DNA of 36,575 nucleotides, from positions 1-36,575 of the forward strand of contig NZ_LWAE01000019.1 in assembly GCF_001623875.1 (NCBI RefSeq), in the 5' to 3' direction. Below are positions 9,667-16,964 of the stretch, piece by piece. This stretch comes from Clostridium magnum DSM 2767 (GTDB taxonomy: Bacteria > Bacillota > Clostridia > Clostridiales > Clostridiaceae). Positions within the stretch are counted from its first letter, which is position 1. Each line of letters begins with the position of its first letter. Both the position numbers and the translations under genes were made by a program. The notes beneath the pieces are model-generated. The model worked only from the letters and a program-made list of their open reading frames with translations. It searched no databases and was not told the origin of the DNA.

Positions 9667-10947
9667 ATGTTAGATTTAAAGAGAATACGAAATAATGCAG
9701 AAGAAATTAAAGCTGCTTTAGCAAATAGAGGGGAGGACTTTGATACAGCAACTATAGACGAACTTATGTCATTAGATGAAAAAAGAAGACAGGTTTTAGT
9801 GGAAGTTGAAGTATTAAAAAATAAAAGAAATCAAGATTCAGGGGAGATAGCTAAGCTAAAAAAATCAGGACAAAATGCTGATGCACTTATGGCAGAGATG
9901 AAGGCGTTATCAGATAAGATAAAAGAATATGATGTAAAGCTTTCTGAGATAGATAGCAAAATGGAATACATAATGCTTAGAATACCTAACATACCAAATC
10001 CAGCTGTTCCAGATGGAGATACAGATGAGGATAACATAGAAATAAGAAAATGGGCAGAACCTACTAAATTTGAATTTGAGCCTAAGGCCCATTGGGATAT
10101 AGGTACAAATCTTAATATACTTGATTTTGAAAGAGCTGGAAAAGTTACAGGGTCAAGATTTACTTTCTATAGAGGTTTAGGTGCTAGACTTGAAAGAGCT
10201 GTTATATCATATTTTTTAGATACACATACAGAAAAGCATGGCTATGAAGAAATATTGCCACCATATATGGTAAACAGAACAAGTATGACAGGAACAGGTC
10301 AGTTGCCCAAATTTGAAGAAGATGCATTCAGAGTTTCAAATAATGATTTCTTCTTAATACCTACAGCAGAAGTTCCAGTAACTAATTTTTACAGAGATGA
10401 AGTTTTAAAGGGCGAAAGCTTACCAATAAAACATGTTGCATATAGTGGATGTTTCAGGGCAGAAGCAGGATCAGCGGGAAGAGATACAAGAGGACTCGTA
10501 AGACAACATCAATTCAATAAGGTGGAACTTGTTAAATTTGCAAAACCAGAACAATCTTATGAGGAACTTGAAAAACTAACTAATGACGCAGAAGAAGTGC
10601 TTCGGGAATTAGGAATTCCATATAGAGTAGTTAGAATATGCAAAGGGGATTTAGGATTTACAGCAGCTCTTAAGTATGATATAGAGGTTTGGATGCCAAG
10701 TTATAATAGATATGTGGAAATATCAAGCTGCAGTAACTTTGAAGATTTCCAAGCAAGACGTGCTAATATTAAGTATAAAGAAACTCCAAAGGATAAACCA
10801 CAATACGTTCATACATTAAATGGATCAGGTGTTGCTGTAGGTAGAACAGTAGCAGCAATACTTGAAAACTATCAACAAGCTGATGGAAGTGTAATAATTC
10901 CTGAAGTTTTAAGGCCATATATGGGTGGTAGAGAAGTTATAAAATAA
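9667..10947 (+). CDS. serS: Seryl-tRNA synthetase
   Basis: A 426-residue class II synthetase that charges tRNA-Ser in the cytosol. An N-terminal coiled-coil arm (about 27-105, rich in Lys and Glu) clamps the long variable arm of tRNA-Ser. The catalytic core shows TAEVP (233-237), motif 2 starting FRAEAGSAGRDTRG (263-276) and motif 3 starting GSGVAVGRTVAAILE (386-400). Length is normal. ATG 9667 follows TTAGGAGGAT. The gene is controlled by the serine T-box just upstream. A tRNA promoter lies directly after the stop codon, with serine tRNA genes next, so enzyme and substrates are neighbours. Confidence 0.98.
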   Translation: MLDLKRIRNNAEEIKAALANRGEDFDTATIDELMSLDEKRRQVLVEVEVLKNKRNQDSGEIAKLKKSGQNADALMAEMKALSDKIKEYDVKLSEIDSKMEYIMLRIPNIPNPAVPDGDTDEDNIEIRKWAEPTKFEFEPKAHWDIGTNLNILDFERAGKVTGSRFTFYRGLGARLERAVISYFLDTHTEKHGYEEILPPYMVNRTSMTGTGQLPKFEEDAFRVSNNDFFLIPTAEVPVTNFYRDEVLKGESLPIKHVAYSGCFRAEAGSAGRDTRGLVRQHQFNKVELVKFAKPEQSYEELEKLTNDAEEVLRELGIPYRVVRICKGDLGFTAALKYDIEVWMPSYNRYVEISSCSNFEDFQARRANIKYKETPKDKPQYVHTLNGSGVAVGRTVAAILENYQQADGSVIIPEVLRPYMGGREVIK

Positions 10948-10959
10948 ATATAAAAAAAG

Positions 10960-11006
10960 TTGTTGACATGTGTAGAACCTGCTGATATAATAATACATGT
11001 CAACAA
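10960..11006 (+). promoter_or_regulatory. tRNA-Ser promoter embedded in a 12-bp inverted repeat
   Basis: TTGACA (10963-10968) and TATAAT (10986-10991) are 17 bp apart, a perfect sigma-A promoter for the tRNA genes that start at 11011. The arms TTGTTGACATGT (10960-10971) and ACATGTCAACAA (10995-11006) are an exact inverted repeat that covers the -35 box and the probable start site. This is an unusual layout for a tRNA promoter and suggests an operator. I do not recognise the regulator. Confidence 0.8.
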
Positions 11007-11010
11007 ATGA

Positions 11011-11101
11011 GGAAAGATGGTCGAGTTGGTTTAAGGCACCGGTCTTGAAAACCGGCGTACGGGTGACCGTACCCAGGGTTCGAATCCCTGTCTTTCCGCC
11101 A
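11011..11101 (+). tRNA. tRNA-Ser(TGA), copy 1
   Basis: A 91-nt class II tRNA with a long variable arm (TACGGGTGACCGTA). The loop is CTTGAAA with anticodon TGA at 11046-11048, reading UCA. The 3' end GCCA is encoded (discriminator G). It is identical to the copy at 11383. Confidence 0.97.
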
Positions 11102-11127
11102 AATATATTATAACAAAAGTAGGGCAT

Positions 11128-11218
11128 GGAGAAATACTCAAGTGGCCGAAGAGGCGCCCCTGCTAAGGGCGTAGGTCGGGTAACCGGCGCGAGGGTTCAA
11201 ATCCCTCTTTCTCCGCCA
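11128..11218 (+). tRNA. tRNA-Ser(GCT), copy 1
   Basis: A 91-nt class II tRNA with loop CTGCTAA (anticodon GCT, reading AGC/AGU), a long variable arm and an encoded GCCA end. It lies 26 nt after tRNA-Ser(TGA) and before a terminator. It is identical to the copy at 11499. Confidence 0.97.
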
Positions 11219-11220
11219 GG

Positions 11221-11248
11221 AAGCACCTTGATGACTAGGTGCTTTTTA
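11221..11248 (+). terminator. Terminator after the first tRNA-Ser pair
   Basis: AAGCACCT / AGGTGCTT with an 8-nt loop, followed by TTT. Confidence 0.85.
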
Positions 11249-11382
11249 ATTTGTATCACTTAAATCTTAAGCTTTATTGAGATTTTATATAATAATACAT
11301 TAAATAATAAATATTAAAAAATCTTTAAATAAAGTTTGATTTTTTAATTCATTTGTGTTAATATAGTTATGTTGTTATTCAT

Positions 11383-11473
11383 GGAAAGATGGTCGAGTTG
11401 GTTTAAGGCACCGGTCTTGAAAACCGGCGTACGGGTGACCGTACCCAGGGTTCGAATCCCTGTCTTTCCGCCA
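11383..11473 (+). tRNA. tRNA-Ser(TGA), copy 2
   Basis: Every base matches the copy at 11011-11101. It belongs to a tandem duplication of the two-tRNA unit (about 208 bp, offset 372 bp). The 130 bp upstream differ from the first copy. I see only weak promoter candidates there (a TATAGT near 11362 without a well-placed -35), so the source of its transcription is unclear. Confidence 0.97.
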
Positions 11474-11498
11474 AATATATTATAAAAGAGTAGGGCAT

Positions 11499-11589
11499 GG
11501 AGAAATACTCAAGTGGCCGAAGAGGCGCCCCTGCTAAGGGCGTAGGTCGGGTAACCGGCGCGAGGGTTCAAATCCCTCTTTCTCCGCCA
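11499..11589 (+). tRNA. tRNA-Ser(GCT), copy 2
   Basis: Identical to 11128-11218. The spacer to the preceding tRNA is 25 nt and nearly the same as in copy 1, with a small indel. It is followed 8 nt later by tRNA-Arg(ACG) rather than by a terminator. Confidence 0.97.
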
Positions 11590-11597
11590 TTACATTT

Positions 11598-11674
11598 GCG
11601 TTGGTAGCTCAGTTGGATAGAGTAGCTGGCTACGAACCAGTTGGTCGGGGGTTCGAATCCTCTCCAGCGCACCA
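11598..11674 (+). tRNA. tRNA-Arg(ACG)
   Basis: A 77-nt cloverleaf: acceptor GCGTTGG pairs with CCAGCGC, the loop is CTACGAA with anticodon ACG, and CCA is encoded. A34 of this tRNA is the classical target of TadA, encoded at 17655. Its 3' end and terminator resemble 13549-13612, so it appears to be the integration target of the cassette that follows. Confidence 0.97.
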
Positions 11675-11715
11675 ATAAAAACCCTAGAAGTCAAATAACT
11701 TCTAGGGTTTTTATT
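11675..11715 (+). terminator. Terminator after tRNA-Arg(ACG)
   Basis: AAAAACCCTAGAAGT / ACTTCTAGGGTTTTT forms a strong hairpin with a short loop and a T run. A related hairpin (AACCTAGAAG / CTTCTAGGTT) recurs at 13577-13602. Confidence 0.92.
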
Positions 11716-11765
11716 GCATTCAAAATATTTGGTAAGTGGACAGGCGTAAAAGAAGCTGAATTACC

Positions 11766-11936
11766 TTAGGGTATATTAAAGCTTTTTTTTATATAATCTA
11801 GGGCTAATTCTTCTATGAGATCATTTACGTTCTTTTCTTTTGCAGCAGCAAGTACTTTAAGTTTAATCAAAATCCATTGATTTAAAGTCGTATTAAACCT
11901 AACTCGTTTTGCTTGATTAATTTTATCTGTATCCAT
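11766..11936 (-). CDS. Ribbon-helix-helix (CopG/Arc-type) DNA-binding protein
   Basis: A 56-residue protein. The fold is legible: a beta strand KRVRFNTTLN (10-19), helix A QWILIKLKVLAAAKEK (20-35), a turn, and helix B NVNDLIEELALDYIKK (36-51). Such proteins bind operators or centromere sites as dimers and are typical of plasmid partition and copy-control loci. The start codon (complement of 11934-11936) follows GGGAGG on the minus strand. It is divergent from the parM-parR pair. Its -10 box lies inside an inverted repeat at 11953-11977, suggesting autoregulation. Likely targets are the TTGTATCTAC boxes in front of parM. The function is inferred from fold and context. Confidence 0.85.
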   Translation of the reverse strand: MDTDKINQAKRVRFNTTLNQWILIKLKVLAAAKEKNVNDLIEELALDYIKKSFNIP

Positions 11937-11952
11937 GTAAAAAAACCTCCCA

Positions 11953-11977
11953 TAATTGTAAGTATATTACAATTATA
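11953..11977 (-). promoter_or_regulatory. Perfect inverted repeat over the RHH gene promoter
   Basis: ATAATTGTAA - GTATA - TTACAATTAT is an exact 10-bp inverted repeat. Read on the minus strand, TATAAT (complement of 11973-11978) overlaps its far arm, so the transcription start of the RHH gene would fall near the dyad centre. It ends at the ribosome site (CCTCCC on the + strand). It is a likely autoregulatory operator, although an RNA hairpin is possible. Confidence 0.65.
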
Positions 11978-12025
11978 ACGTATATATGTATATGTGTATA
12001 GCATTTTATTTTATAGCATAGAATT

Positions 12026-12134
12026 TTGTATCTACACCGAATCGGCATTGTATCTGCAGAATAATAATTTTTTTACATAAAATGGTTAAAAAGTAATTGA
12101 TTTGTATATGCAATTATAATACAATGTAGATACA
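12026..12134 (+). repeat. parM upstream region with TTGTATCTAC boxes and promoter
   Basis: Two direct boxes, TTGTATCTACA (12026-12036) and TTGTATCTGCA (12048-12058), start exactly 22 bp apart, about two helical turns. A third, inverted copy is TGTAGATACA (12125-12134). TATAAT at 12115-12120 would place the parM start site on the third box. Such arrays in front of parMR operons serve as centromere and operator. The same boxes with the same 22-bp step recur at 18243-18341. Confidence 0.75.
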
Positions 12135-12158
12135 GGGAAAAAATGGAGGTAGGTTAAT

Positions 12159-13139
12159 ATGCAAGAGTATGTAATTGCGTTAGACGCAGGAAAGTATGCT
12201 ATTAAAGCGATGGGGAGAAATTCTAGAGGGATGGCTTCTGATCTTAAAAAAGTAGATATAAGAACAAAAATGTATGATTTAAGGAATGGGTATATAGATG
12301 TAGAGGGGAAGTCGCATAAGGTTATATTTAATGGGCAGGAACTAATTATTGGGGAGCAGGGAGAAACTAAGAGTTATGAAACTTCGAAGACGATATTTCT
12401 ACACCAAATTTGTACGTATACTGCAATAACTCAATTCTTGGAACCAGAAACTAGGGATAATAAAGTTAACATGGTTCTTGCGTGTCCTATAAGTGTTTTA
12501 AAAGTCCAACAAGCTAAACTAGAGTATAAAGAATTTATAAAAGGTGATGGGATTATAGATATAAATGTAGATGGTAAAAATTATAGTTTCGAAATAGAAG
12601 ATATAATGATAAAAGCTGAAGGATCAGGAATAGTATACTTATCACCTCATATATTTGAGCAGCGAAAAGTAGGAGTGGTTGACTTTGGAGGATTAAATTT
12701 CACTTTCTCACTTTATACTAATGGAGTATGCTTATCTCCAACCTCAGACCGTTTCGTAGAAGAATTTGGGGCTACAAAATTAACTAACTATGTAGCAGAT
12801 GATTTAACAGGGTATAAACGGGGCAATATAGTTAAGTTTGATGCTGCAGAACGAGCTCTAGAACTTGGTTATTTATCTAGTTTTGGGAAAGTAGATAAGG
12901 GAAGTGAAGAAATTATTGCAAGAAGCAAAGAGCGTTTCTTTGATGAAGCTTGTGAAGAGATTAATAGACATGGATTTCGTATAGACGAGTTAGATGGTCT
13001 AGTATTTGTAGGAGGAACAACCCAAAAGCTTGTTGAAACTATAACTAACAAAATTCCTAACGCGTTTATAGCTACAGAGCCACAATGGTCAACTGTGGAA
13101 GGGTTATATAAAATTGCTTACAAGAAGTACATAGCCTAG
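12159..13139 (+). CDS. parM: ParM/StbA-like actin-family plasmid segregation protein
   Basis: A 326-residue actin-like ATPase. The phosphate-1 motif is LDAGKYAIK (near residue 8), phosphate-2 is VVDFGGLNF (about 173-181) and the adenosine motif is VFVGGTT (about 287-293), the same order as in ParM and Alp proteins. ParM filaments push plasmid copies apart, using ParR bound to a centromere. ATG 12159 follows TGGAGGTAGG. The gene is followed by the parR-like gene and preceded by repeat boxes, the standard layout of a type II partition locus. It sits in a chromosome-like context between rRNA operons, flanked by tRNA-derived repeats, so it is probably the remains of an integrated plasmid. The reading frame is intact. 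Confidence 0.88.
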   Translation: MQEYVIALDAGKYAIKAMGRNSRGMASDLKKVDIRTKMYDLRNGYIDVEGKSHKVIFNGQELIIGEQGETKSYETSKTIFLHQICTYTAITQFLEPETRDNKVNMVLACPISVLKVQQAKLEYKEFIKGDGIIDINVDGKNYSFEIEDIMIKAEGSGIVYLSPHIFEQRKVGVVDFGGLNFTFSLYTNGVCLSPTSDRFVEEFGATKLTNYVADDLTGYKRGNIVKFDAAERALELGYLSSFGKVDKGSEEIIARSKERFFDEACEEINRHGFRIDELDGLVFVGGTTQKLVETITNKIPNAFIATEPQWSTVEGLYKIAYKKYIA

Positions 13140-13160
13140 CAGAAAAAAGGGGTGTGTATT

Positions 13161-13517
13161 ATGGCAAAACGACCAGGATCATTAATGCTTACATTTTCTA
13201 AAAAAAATATAGACATAAGAAATTTACTAGAAGATAAAAAATCTGAGGACGAAGGATTTATTGTTACAGACTATATTTGCGAGTCTATTAGATTTTATGA
13301 AAAATATAAAAATTCTGCTGAGTTTAGTGATTTAGGGGCAGTTGGTAAACTTATTGATGAAAGATTGAAACAGTTTATGAAAACAAATAGTACCGTAACT
13401 TTTGGCCTAGCAGAATCTCAAAAGATTGAAGAAGAAAATATGACTGTAAATACAATAAAAACGAATATAAACACATTAGAGAGTGATCTGGACAATATTC
13501 CTATAGATGAGGATTAA
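13161..13517 (+). CDS. ParR-like partner of ParM
   Basis: A 118-residue protein. The N-terminal half reads as a ribbon-helix-helix domain: strand SLMLTFSK, helix 1 NIDIRNLLEDKK, helix 2 FIVTDYICESIRFYEKYK. The C-terminal half is acidic and probably disordered, as in ParR proteins, whose tail contacts ParM. The ATG at 13161 follows AAAAAGGGG; a GTG 9 nt upstream overlaps that site. It lies 21 nt after parM and is surely co-transcribed with it. Sequence similarity to known ParR proteins is weak by eye, so the call rests on position, size and fold. A shared hairpin with psd ends the operon. Confidence 0.75.
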   Translation: MAKRPGSLMLTFSKKNIDIRNLLEDKKSEDEGFIVTDYICESIRFYEKYKNSAEFSDLGAVGKLIDERLKQFMKTNSTVTFGLAESQKIEEENMTVNTIKTNINTLESDLDNIPIDED

Positions 13518-13548
13518 AATGTATTAATTAAACTTCGGTTAACAATGG

Positions 13549-13612
13549 TTAAGAATACTCTCAAGTCCACCATAGAAAACCTAGAAGTTGTCGCTTCTAG
13601 GTTCTTTATGGT
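13549..13612 (+). repeat. Decayed copy of tRNA-Arg 3' end plus bidirectional terminator (attR-like)
   Basis: GAATACTCTCAAGTCCACCA matches the last 20 nt of tRNA-Arg(ACG), GAATCCTCTCCAGCGCACCA, at 16 of 20 positions. In both places the next stretch is an AACC(C)TAGAAG / CTTCTAGG(G)TT hairpin. Together with 11655-11715 this flanks the RHH-parM-parR cassette as a direct repeat, as left by integration at a tRNA 3' end. The hairpin here (13569-13612, arms CCATAGAAAACCTAGAAG and its partner) also serves as terminator for both parR and psd. Confidence 0.68.
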
Positions 13613-14503
13613 CTAATATTTTTTTTCTCCTATTTTCTCACCCATAAGTATTTTTGTTTCATATCCTTTGTTTGTCTGCTCAATTATGTCGTCATCAATT
13701 TTTACTTTTCCCTTTTGGAAAAATAGTATAGTAGTGGAGCCACCAAATTTGAAATATCCTTTTTCATCACCTTTTTTTATAGTATTTCCTGGGGTGTAAG
13801 TTTGTATTATGGAGCCAACACAGGTTGCGCCTACTTCTATATGCAACACATCTCCAAAGTTATTTGAATGAAAAATACTCCACTCTCTTTTATTTTTACA
13901 AAAAAGTTCTGGTACTTTTTTTAATGCAATTGGATTTACGGAGTAATAGTCACCCTTAATTTTTTTGCTATCTTCACAGGTTCCGTTATCTATAAAGTGA
14001 AATCTGTGATAATCAGTTGGACAGAGTCTAAGAATTAAACAAGTACCTTCTGAGAATTTTGATACTATATTCGGTTCATCGATAAGTTTATTAAGGCTGT
14101 AGGTATAACCTTTAACTTGAACTAATTTATTCAGATCGATATTTTCATAAGCTAGAAGCCTACCATCACCAGGAGATATTAGTGTTTCCAATATGTTATT
14201 TATAGGTCTAGCAGCTTTAACTAGCTTTCTAGTAAAAAAGTCATTAAATGATTCGAACCTTTCTAGGGACTTTTCGCTATGAGACATGTCTATATTAAAA
14301 TTTTTAATAAAAGATGCTATCTTCTTTTGGCTTCGCTTACTATCGCAGTAATATCCATATAATTTAGAGAAAAGCTTTTTCTTAATTATTAATTCTAAAA
14401 GTCTCATCCCAACAGGTGAAGAGTAAGTCCAATTAAGGTATGTGTCTCCTGCTATTTGTTCAGTTTCATACTCTTTAGTCTCTCTATTATAAAATTTAAC
14501 CAT
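13613..14503 (-). CDS. psd: Phosphatidylserine decarboxylase
   Basis: A 296-residue membrane-associated enzyme that converts phosphatidylserine to phosphatidylethanolamine. The autocleavage motif GGST is at 254-257 (Ser256 would become the pyruvoyl group), giving a small C-terminal chain. DYHRFHF and SPGDGRLLAYE are family motifs. Codon 1 is the complement of 14501-14503. A longer frame to 14563 is rejected because the promoter (TTGACA, 17 bp, GATAAT on the minus strand) lies across it. No phosphatidylserine synthase gene is nearby. It converges with parR on a common terminator. Confidence 0.95.
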   Translation of the reverse strand: MVKFYNRETKEYETEQIAGDTYLNWTYSSPVGMRLLELIIKKKLFSKLYGYYCDSKRSQKKIASFIKNFNIDMSHSEKSLERFESFNDFFTRKLVKAARPINNILETLISPGDGRLLAYENIDLNKLVQVKGYTYSLNKLIDEPNIVSKFSEGTCLILRLCPTDYHRFHFIDNGTCEDSKKIKGDYYSVNPIALKKVPELFCKNKREWSIFHSNNFGDVLHIEVGATCVGSIIQTYTPGNTIKKGDEKGYFKFGGSTTILFFQKGKVKIDDDIIEQTNKGYETKILMGEKIGEKKY

Positions 14504-14555
14504 AGTATAACCTCTTTCATTAAAAAAATTATTGTAAGTAAAATGCTTAATTACA

Positions 14556-14584
14556 ATTATCATTTATTATATATATATTGTCAA
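14556..14584 (-). promoter_or_regulatory. psd promoter
   Basis: On the minus strand, TTGACA (complement of 14579-14584) and GATAAT (complement of 14556-14561) are 17 bp apart. The start site would be about 45 nt before the psd start codon. Confidence 0.75.
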
Positions 14585-14628
14585 TTTATAATACTTGATT
14601 AATATATATATAAATTATTTTTAATGTA

Positions 14629-14694
14629 TTGAGTTATCTTAATAACATAGTATAATGAATATGAATCAATTGTACTGACTGGTCAACTGGTTCA
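14629..14694 (+). promoter_or_regulatory. tetR-family gene promoter and palindromic operator
   Basis: TTGAGT (14629-14634) and TATAAT (14651-14656) with a 16-bp spacer form the promoter. Just downstream lies an imperfect palindrome with arms TGAATCAATTG (14662-14672) and CAACTGGTTCA (14684-14694), 9 of 11 paired, around a core TGACTGGTCA. It covers the expected start site, so the regulator encoded next probably represses itself. Confidence 0.72.
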
Positions 14695-14718
14695 TAATAA
14701 AAATTTGGAGTGATATTA

Positions 14719-15297
14719 ATGAATAAAACTAAAAGAGCAATATTTGATTCTGCTATAAAGGTATTCTCAAATTCAGGGTATAATGGTGCTACTATGGATA
14801 TTATAGCAGCAGATGCAGGTGTAGCTAAAGGAACGCTATACTATCACTTTAAAAGTAAAGAGGAAATATTTAACTTTATAATAGAACAGGGTATGGCTGC
14901 TATAAAAGAGAAAATAGAAAGTATAGCAGTTAAGCAGGAAGACATACTTTCAAAGATTAAGGTTCTTTGTAGGGTACAGTTAGGATTTGTTTATGAAAGT
15001 AGAGATTTTTTTAAAGTTGTAATGAGCCAACTTTGGGGACAGGAATCAAGGCAATTAGAGCTTCGAGAATCTATCAAAAAATATATTAATTATATGAAAT
15101 CTTATTTAGAAGAAGCTATGAAACAGGGGGTAGTAAAGAAGGGAGACTCATATCTTATGGCATATACTTTATTTGGAACAATCTGTTCAGCTACAGTATA
15201 TGAACTTATAAATGAAGATAAGACAGATATAGAGGAATTAATTGAGAATTTATTAGGCAATATATTAAGTGGCATTCAAGAAAGAAATGAAAATTAA
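14719..15297 (+). CDS. TetR/AcrR-family transcriptional regulator
   Basis: A 192-residue protein with a canonical TetR DNA-binding domain (residues 1-55; GATMDIIAADAGVAKGTLYYHFKSKEE is the signature region) and a C-terminal helical ligand domain with a hydrophobic stretch MAYTLFGTICSATVYEL. The ligand is unknown. ATG 14719 follows TTGGAGTGAT; an in-frame ATA/ATG upstream lacks spacing. It is divergent from psd, about 215 bp away. It converges with the UbiB-type kinase gene, with which it shares a terminator. A palindrome upstream is its likely operator. Confidence 0.92.
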   Translation: MNKTKRAIFDSAIKVFSNSGYNGATMDIIAADAGVAKGTLYYHFKSKEEIFNFIIEQGMAAIKEKIESIAVKQEDILSKIKVLCRVQLGFVYESRDFFKVVMSQLWGQESRQLELRESIKKYINYMKSYLEEAMKQGVVKKGDSYLMAYTLFGTICSATVYELINEDKTDIEELIENLLGNILSGIQERNEN

Positions 15298-15334
15298 AAG
15301 GGGCTTATACATAAGTGTTAACCCCCTTTTATAG
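15296..15334. terminator. Bidirectional terminator between tetR and the ABC1 kinase gene
   Basis: AAAAGGGG / CCCCTTTT closes a loop that itself contains CTTAT / ATAAG. A and T runs on both sides allow use on either strand. It overlaps the tetR stop and the end of the kinase gene. Confidence 0.8.
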
Positions 15335-16930
15335 TTTACCAGATTTAATTATAGATATAAGAAGCCAAAACCCCATAAAAGCGGCGATAACAAATCCTAA
15401 GATTCCAATAACAGATATTCCAAATAATCTTGGGCCAATGTCCTTGGTTAGTATTAATGCTGATGCTATTACGGATGATGAAATTATTAGGGCGAAAACT
15501 AACCTATTTACCATTTTATTCAACTCATCCATAGATTTATCAAAGGATGGAACCTGAAGCTGTAGTTTAGCTCTGCCATTTAATATACTATTGCTTAGTT
15601 CTACAAGTTTATTAGGAAGAACTGAAAAATCCTTTACAAAGCCGTAAGAATGTATTAAAAATTGATCTAGATTTAAGTTCTTTAGTAGTAAGGATTCACT
15701 ATTACTTTTTACAAAGGGAGTTGCTATATCAAGTATTTGAATATTAGGAGCAATTTTTGCTACAACTCCTTCTATAATAATTAAACTCTTTACAAGAAGT
15801 GTTAAATCTTTAGGTAGTTTTATATTATTATTTTTTGCACAATCAAAGACTTCTTCAATCAATACTGATATTTTAATGTTATCAAGTGTTGTAGATATGT
15901 ACTTGGAAAAAAGATAATCAATATCTTCATATAACTTATTTTTATTGACAAAACCTTTCTTTATGCCAAGAGATATTATTACAGATACTAACTTATCTAT
16001 ATCTCGTAAAGCAATAGCTACTACAGCTTGATTTAAATAGGACTTCAATGAATTAGACAAACAACCCATTATACCAAAGTCTATAAAGCATATTTGACCT
16101 TCACGAATTAGGAAGTTTCCAGGGTGGGGATCACCATGAAAAAAACCATCGGTAAAAACTTGCTTAAAAAATGAAAGCGCTAATTTTTTTCCCAAATCAT
16201 CAAAATCATATCCACTGTCATTGAGCTTTTCAAAGTCAGTTATTTTAAATCCATCTATTTTTTCCATAGTTAGAACTCTGTTGCTTGATAATTCATCTAT
16301 TACAAAGGGGGCATAACAAAAAGCTACATTTTTATTTAGATTCTTAAACCTTTTTATATTTTCTGATTCAACTTTAAAATTCAACTCGTTTTCTGTTGAT
16401 GATAATATTTCATTTAATGCTTGTTCAGGATCTATAAGTACATCAGGAAGCTTTGATTTAGTAAGCTTAATTACCTTTTTTAGTATTGATATATCCATTT
16501 GCATCTTTTCTTTTATTTCTGGTCTTTGAATTTTTACAATAACTTCTCTACCATCTGTAAGCACTGCACTATGCACTTGCGCTATGGAAGCTGATGCTAA
16601 TGGTTTTTCTGAAAAATAAATAAAAAAGTCCTCTATGCTTTTATTGAATTGACTAAAAAAGACTTTATCAATATCTTCATAGCTTTCTGGAGGCACATTA
16701 TCTTGAAGTTTTGAGAGTTCTTTTACATAACTAGGAGGCAGTATGTCAGGTCTAGCACTTAGAATTTGCCCTATTTTTATAAAGGTTGGCCCTAGATCTT
16801 CAAAAGCTTTTCTTAAATTAGCTGAAGAATTTTCTTTTTTATTATTTTTGTTATCGAGAATATATAGAAAGCCGTAATGTGCTAAAACTCGTACTATTTC
16901 TTTAAATCTTTGAGTTGAGTTTTTATACAT
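15329..16930 (-). CDS. ABC1/AarF/UbiB-family atypical protein kinase
   Basis: A 533-residue protein. Family motifs appear in order: GPTFIKIGQILSARPDILP (KxGQ region, about 48-66), the alanine-rich loop ASASIAQVHSA (about 113-123), VKIQRPE, the catalytic loop HGDPHPGNFLI and IDFGIMG. Two hydrophobic helices end the protein (about 470-530), so it is a membrane protein. UbiB-type kinases support isoprenoid-quinone biosynthesis in respiring bacteria; in clostridia the substrate is not known and may be another lipid process. It lies 34 nt downstream of the phasin-like gene, a common pairing in clostridia. Confidence 0.9.
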   Translation of the reverse strand: MYKNSTQRFKEIVRVLAHYGFLYILDNKNNKKENSSANLRKAFEDLGPTFIKIGQILSARPDILPPSYVKELSKLQDNVPPESYEDIDKVFFSQFNKSIEDFFIYFSEKPLASASIAQVHSAVLTDGREVIVKIQRPEIKEKMQMDISILKKVIKLTKSKLPDVLIDPEQALNEILSSTENELNFKVESENIKRFKNLNKNVAFCYAPFVIDELSSNRVLTMEKIDGFKITDFEKLNDSGYDFDDLGKKLALSFFKQVFTDGFFHGDPHPGNFLIREGQICFIDFGIMGCLSNSLKSYLNQAVVAIALRDIDKLVSVIISLGIKKGFVNKNKLYEDIDYLFSKYISTTLDNIKISVLIEEVFDCAKNNNIKLPKDLTLLVKSLIIIEGVVAKIAPNIQILDIATPFVKSNSESLLLKNLNLDQFLIHSYGFVKDFSVLPNKLVELSNSILNGRAKLQLQVPSFDKSMDELNKMVNRLVFALIISSSVIASALILTKDIGPRLFGISVIGILGFVIAAFMGFWLLISIIKSGKL

Positions 16931-16964
16931 ACTATAACCTCCCTAATAAGTAAAACCCCAACAT

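Noticed and set aside
11011..11589. Repeated blocks as a possible CRISPR array
   Set aside because: The repeats are complete tRNA genes with cloverleaf structure, only two units, and no spacers or cas genes. No CRISPR array was seen in the window.
15315..15557. Plus-strand frame of 80 codons antisense to the UbiB-type kinase gene
   Set aside because: It starts in the shared terminator and mirrors the membrane-helix codons of the real gene; no ribosome site.
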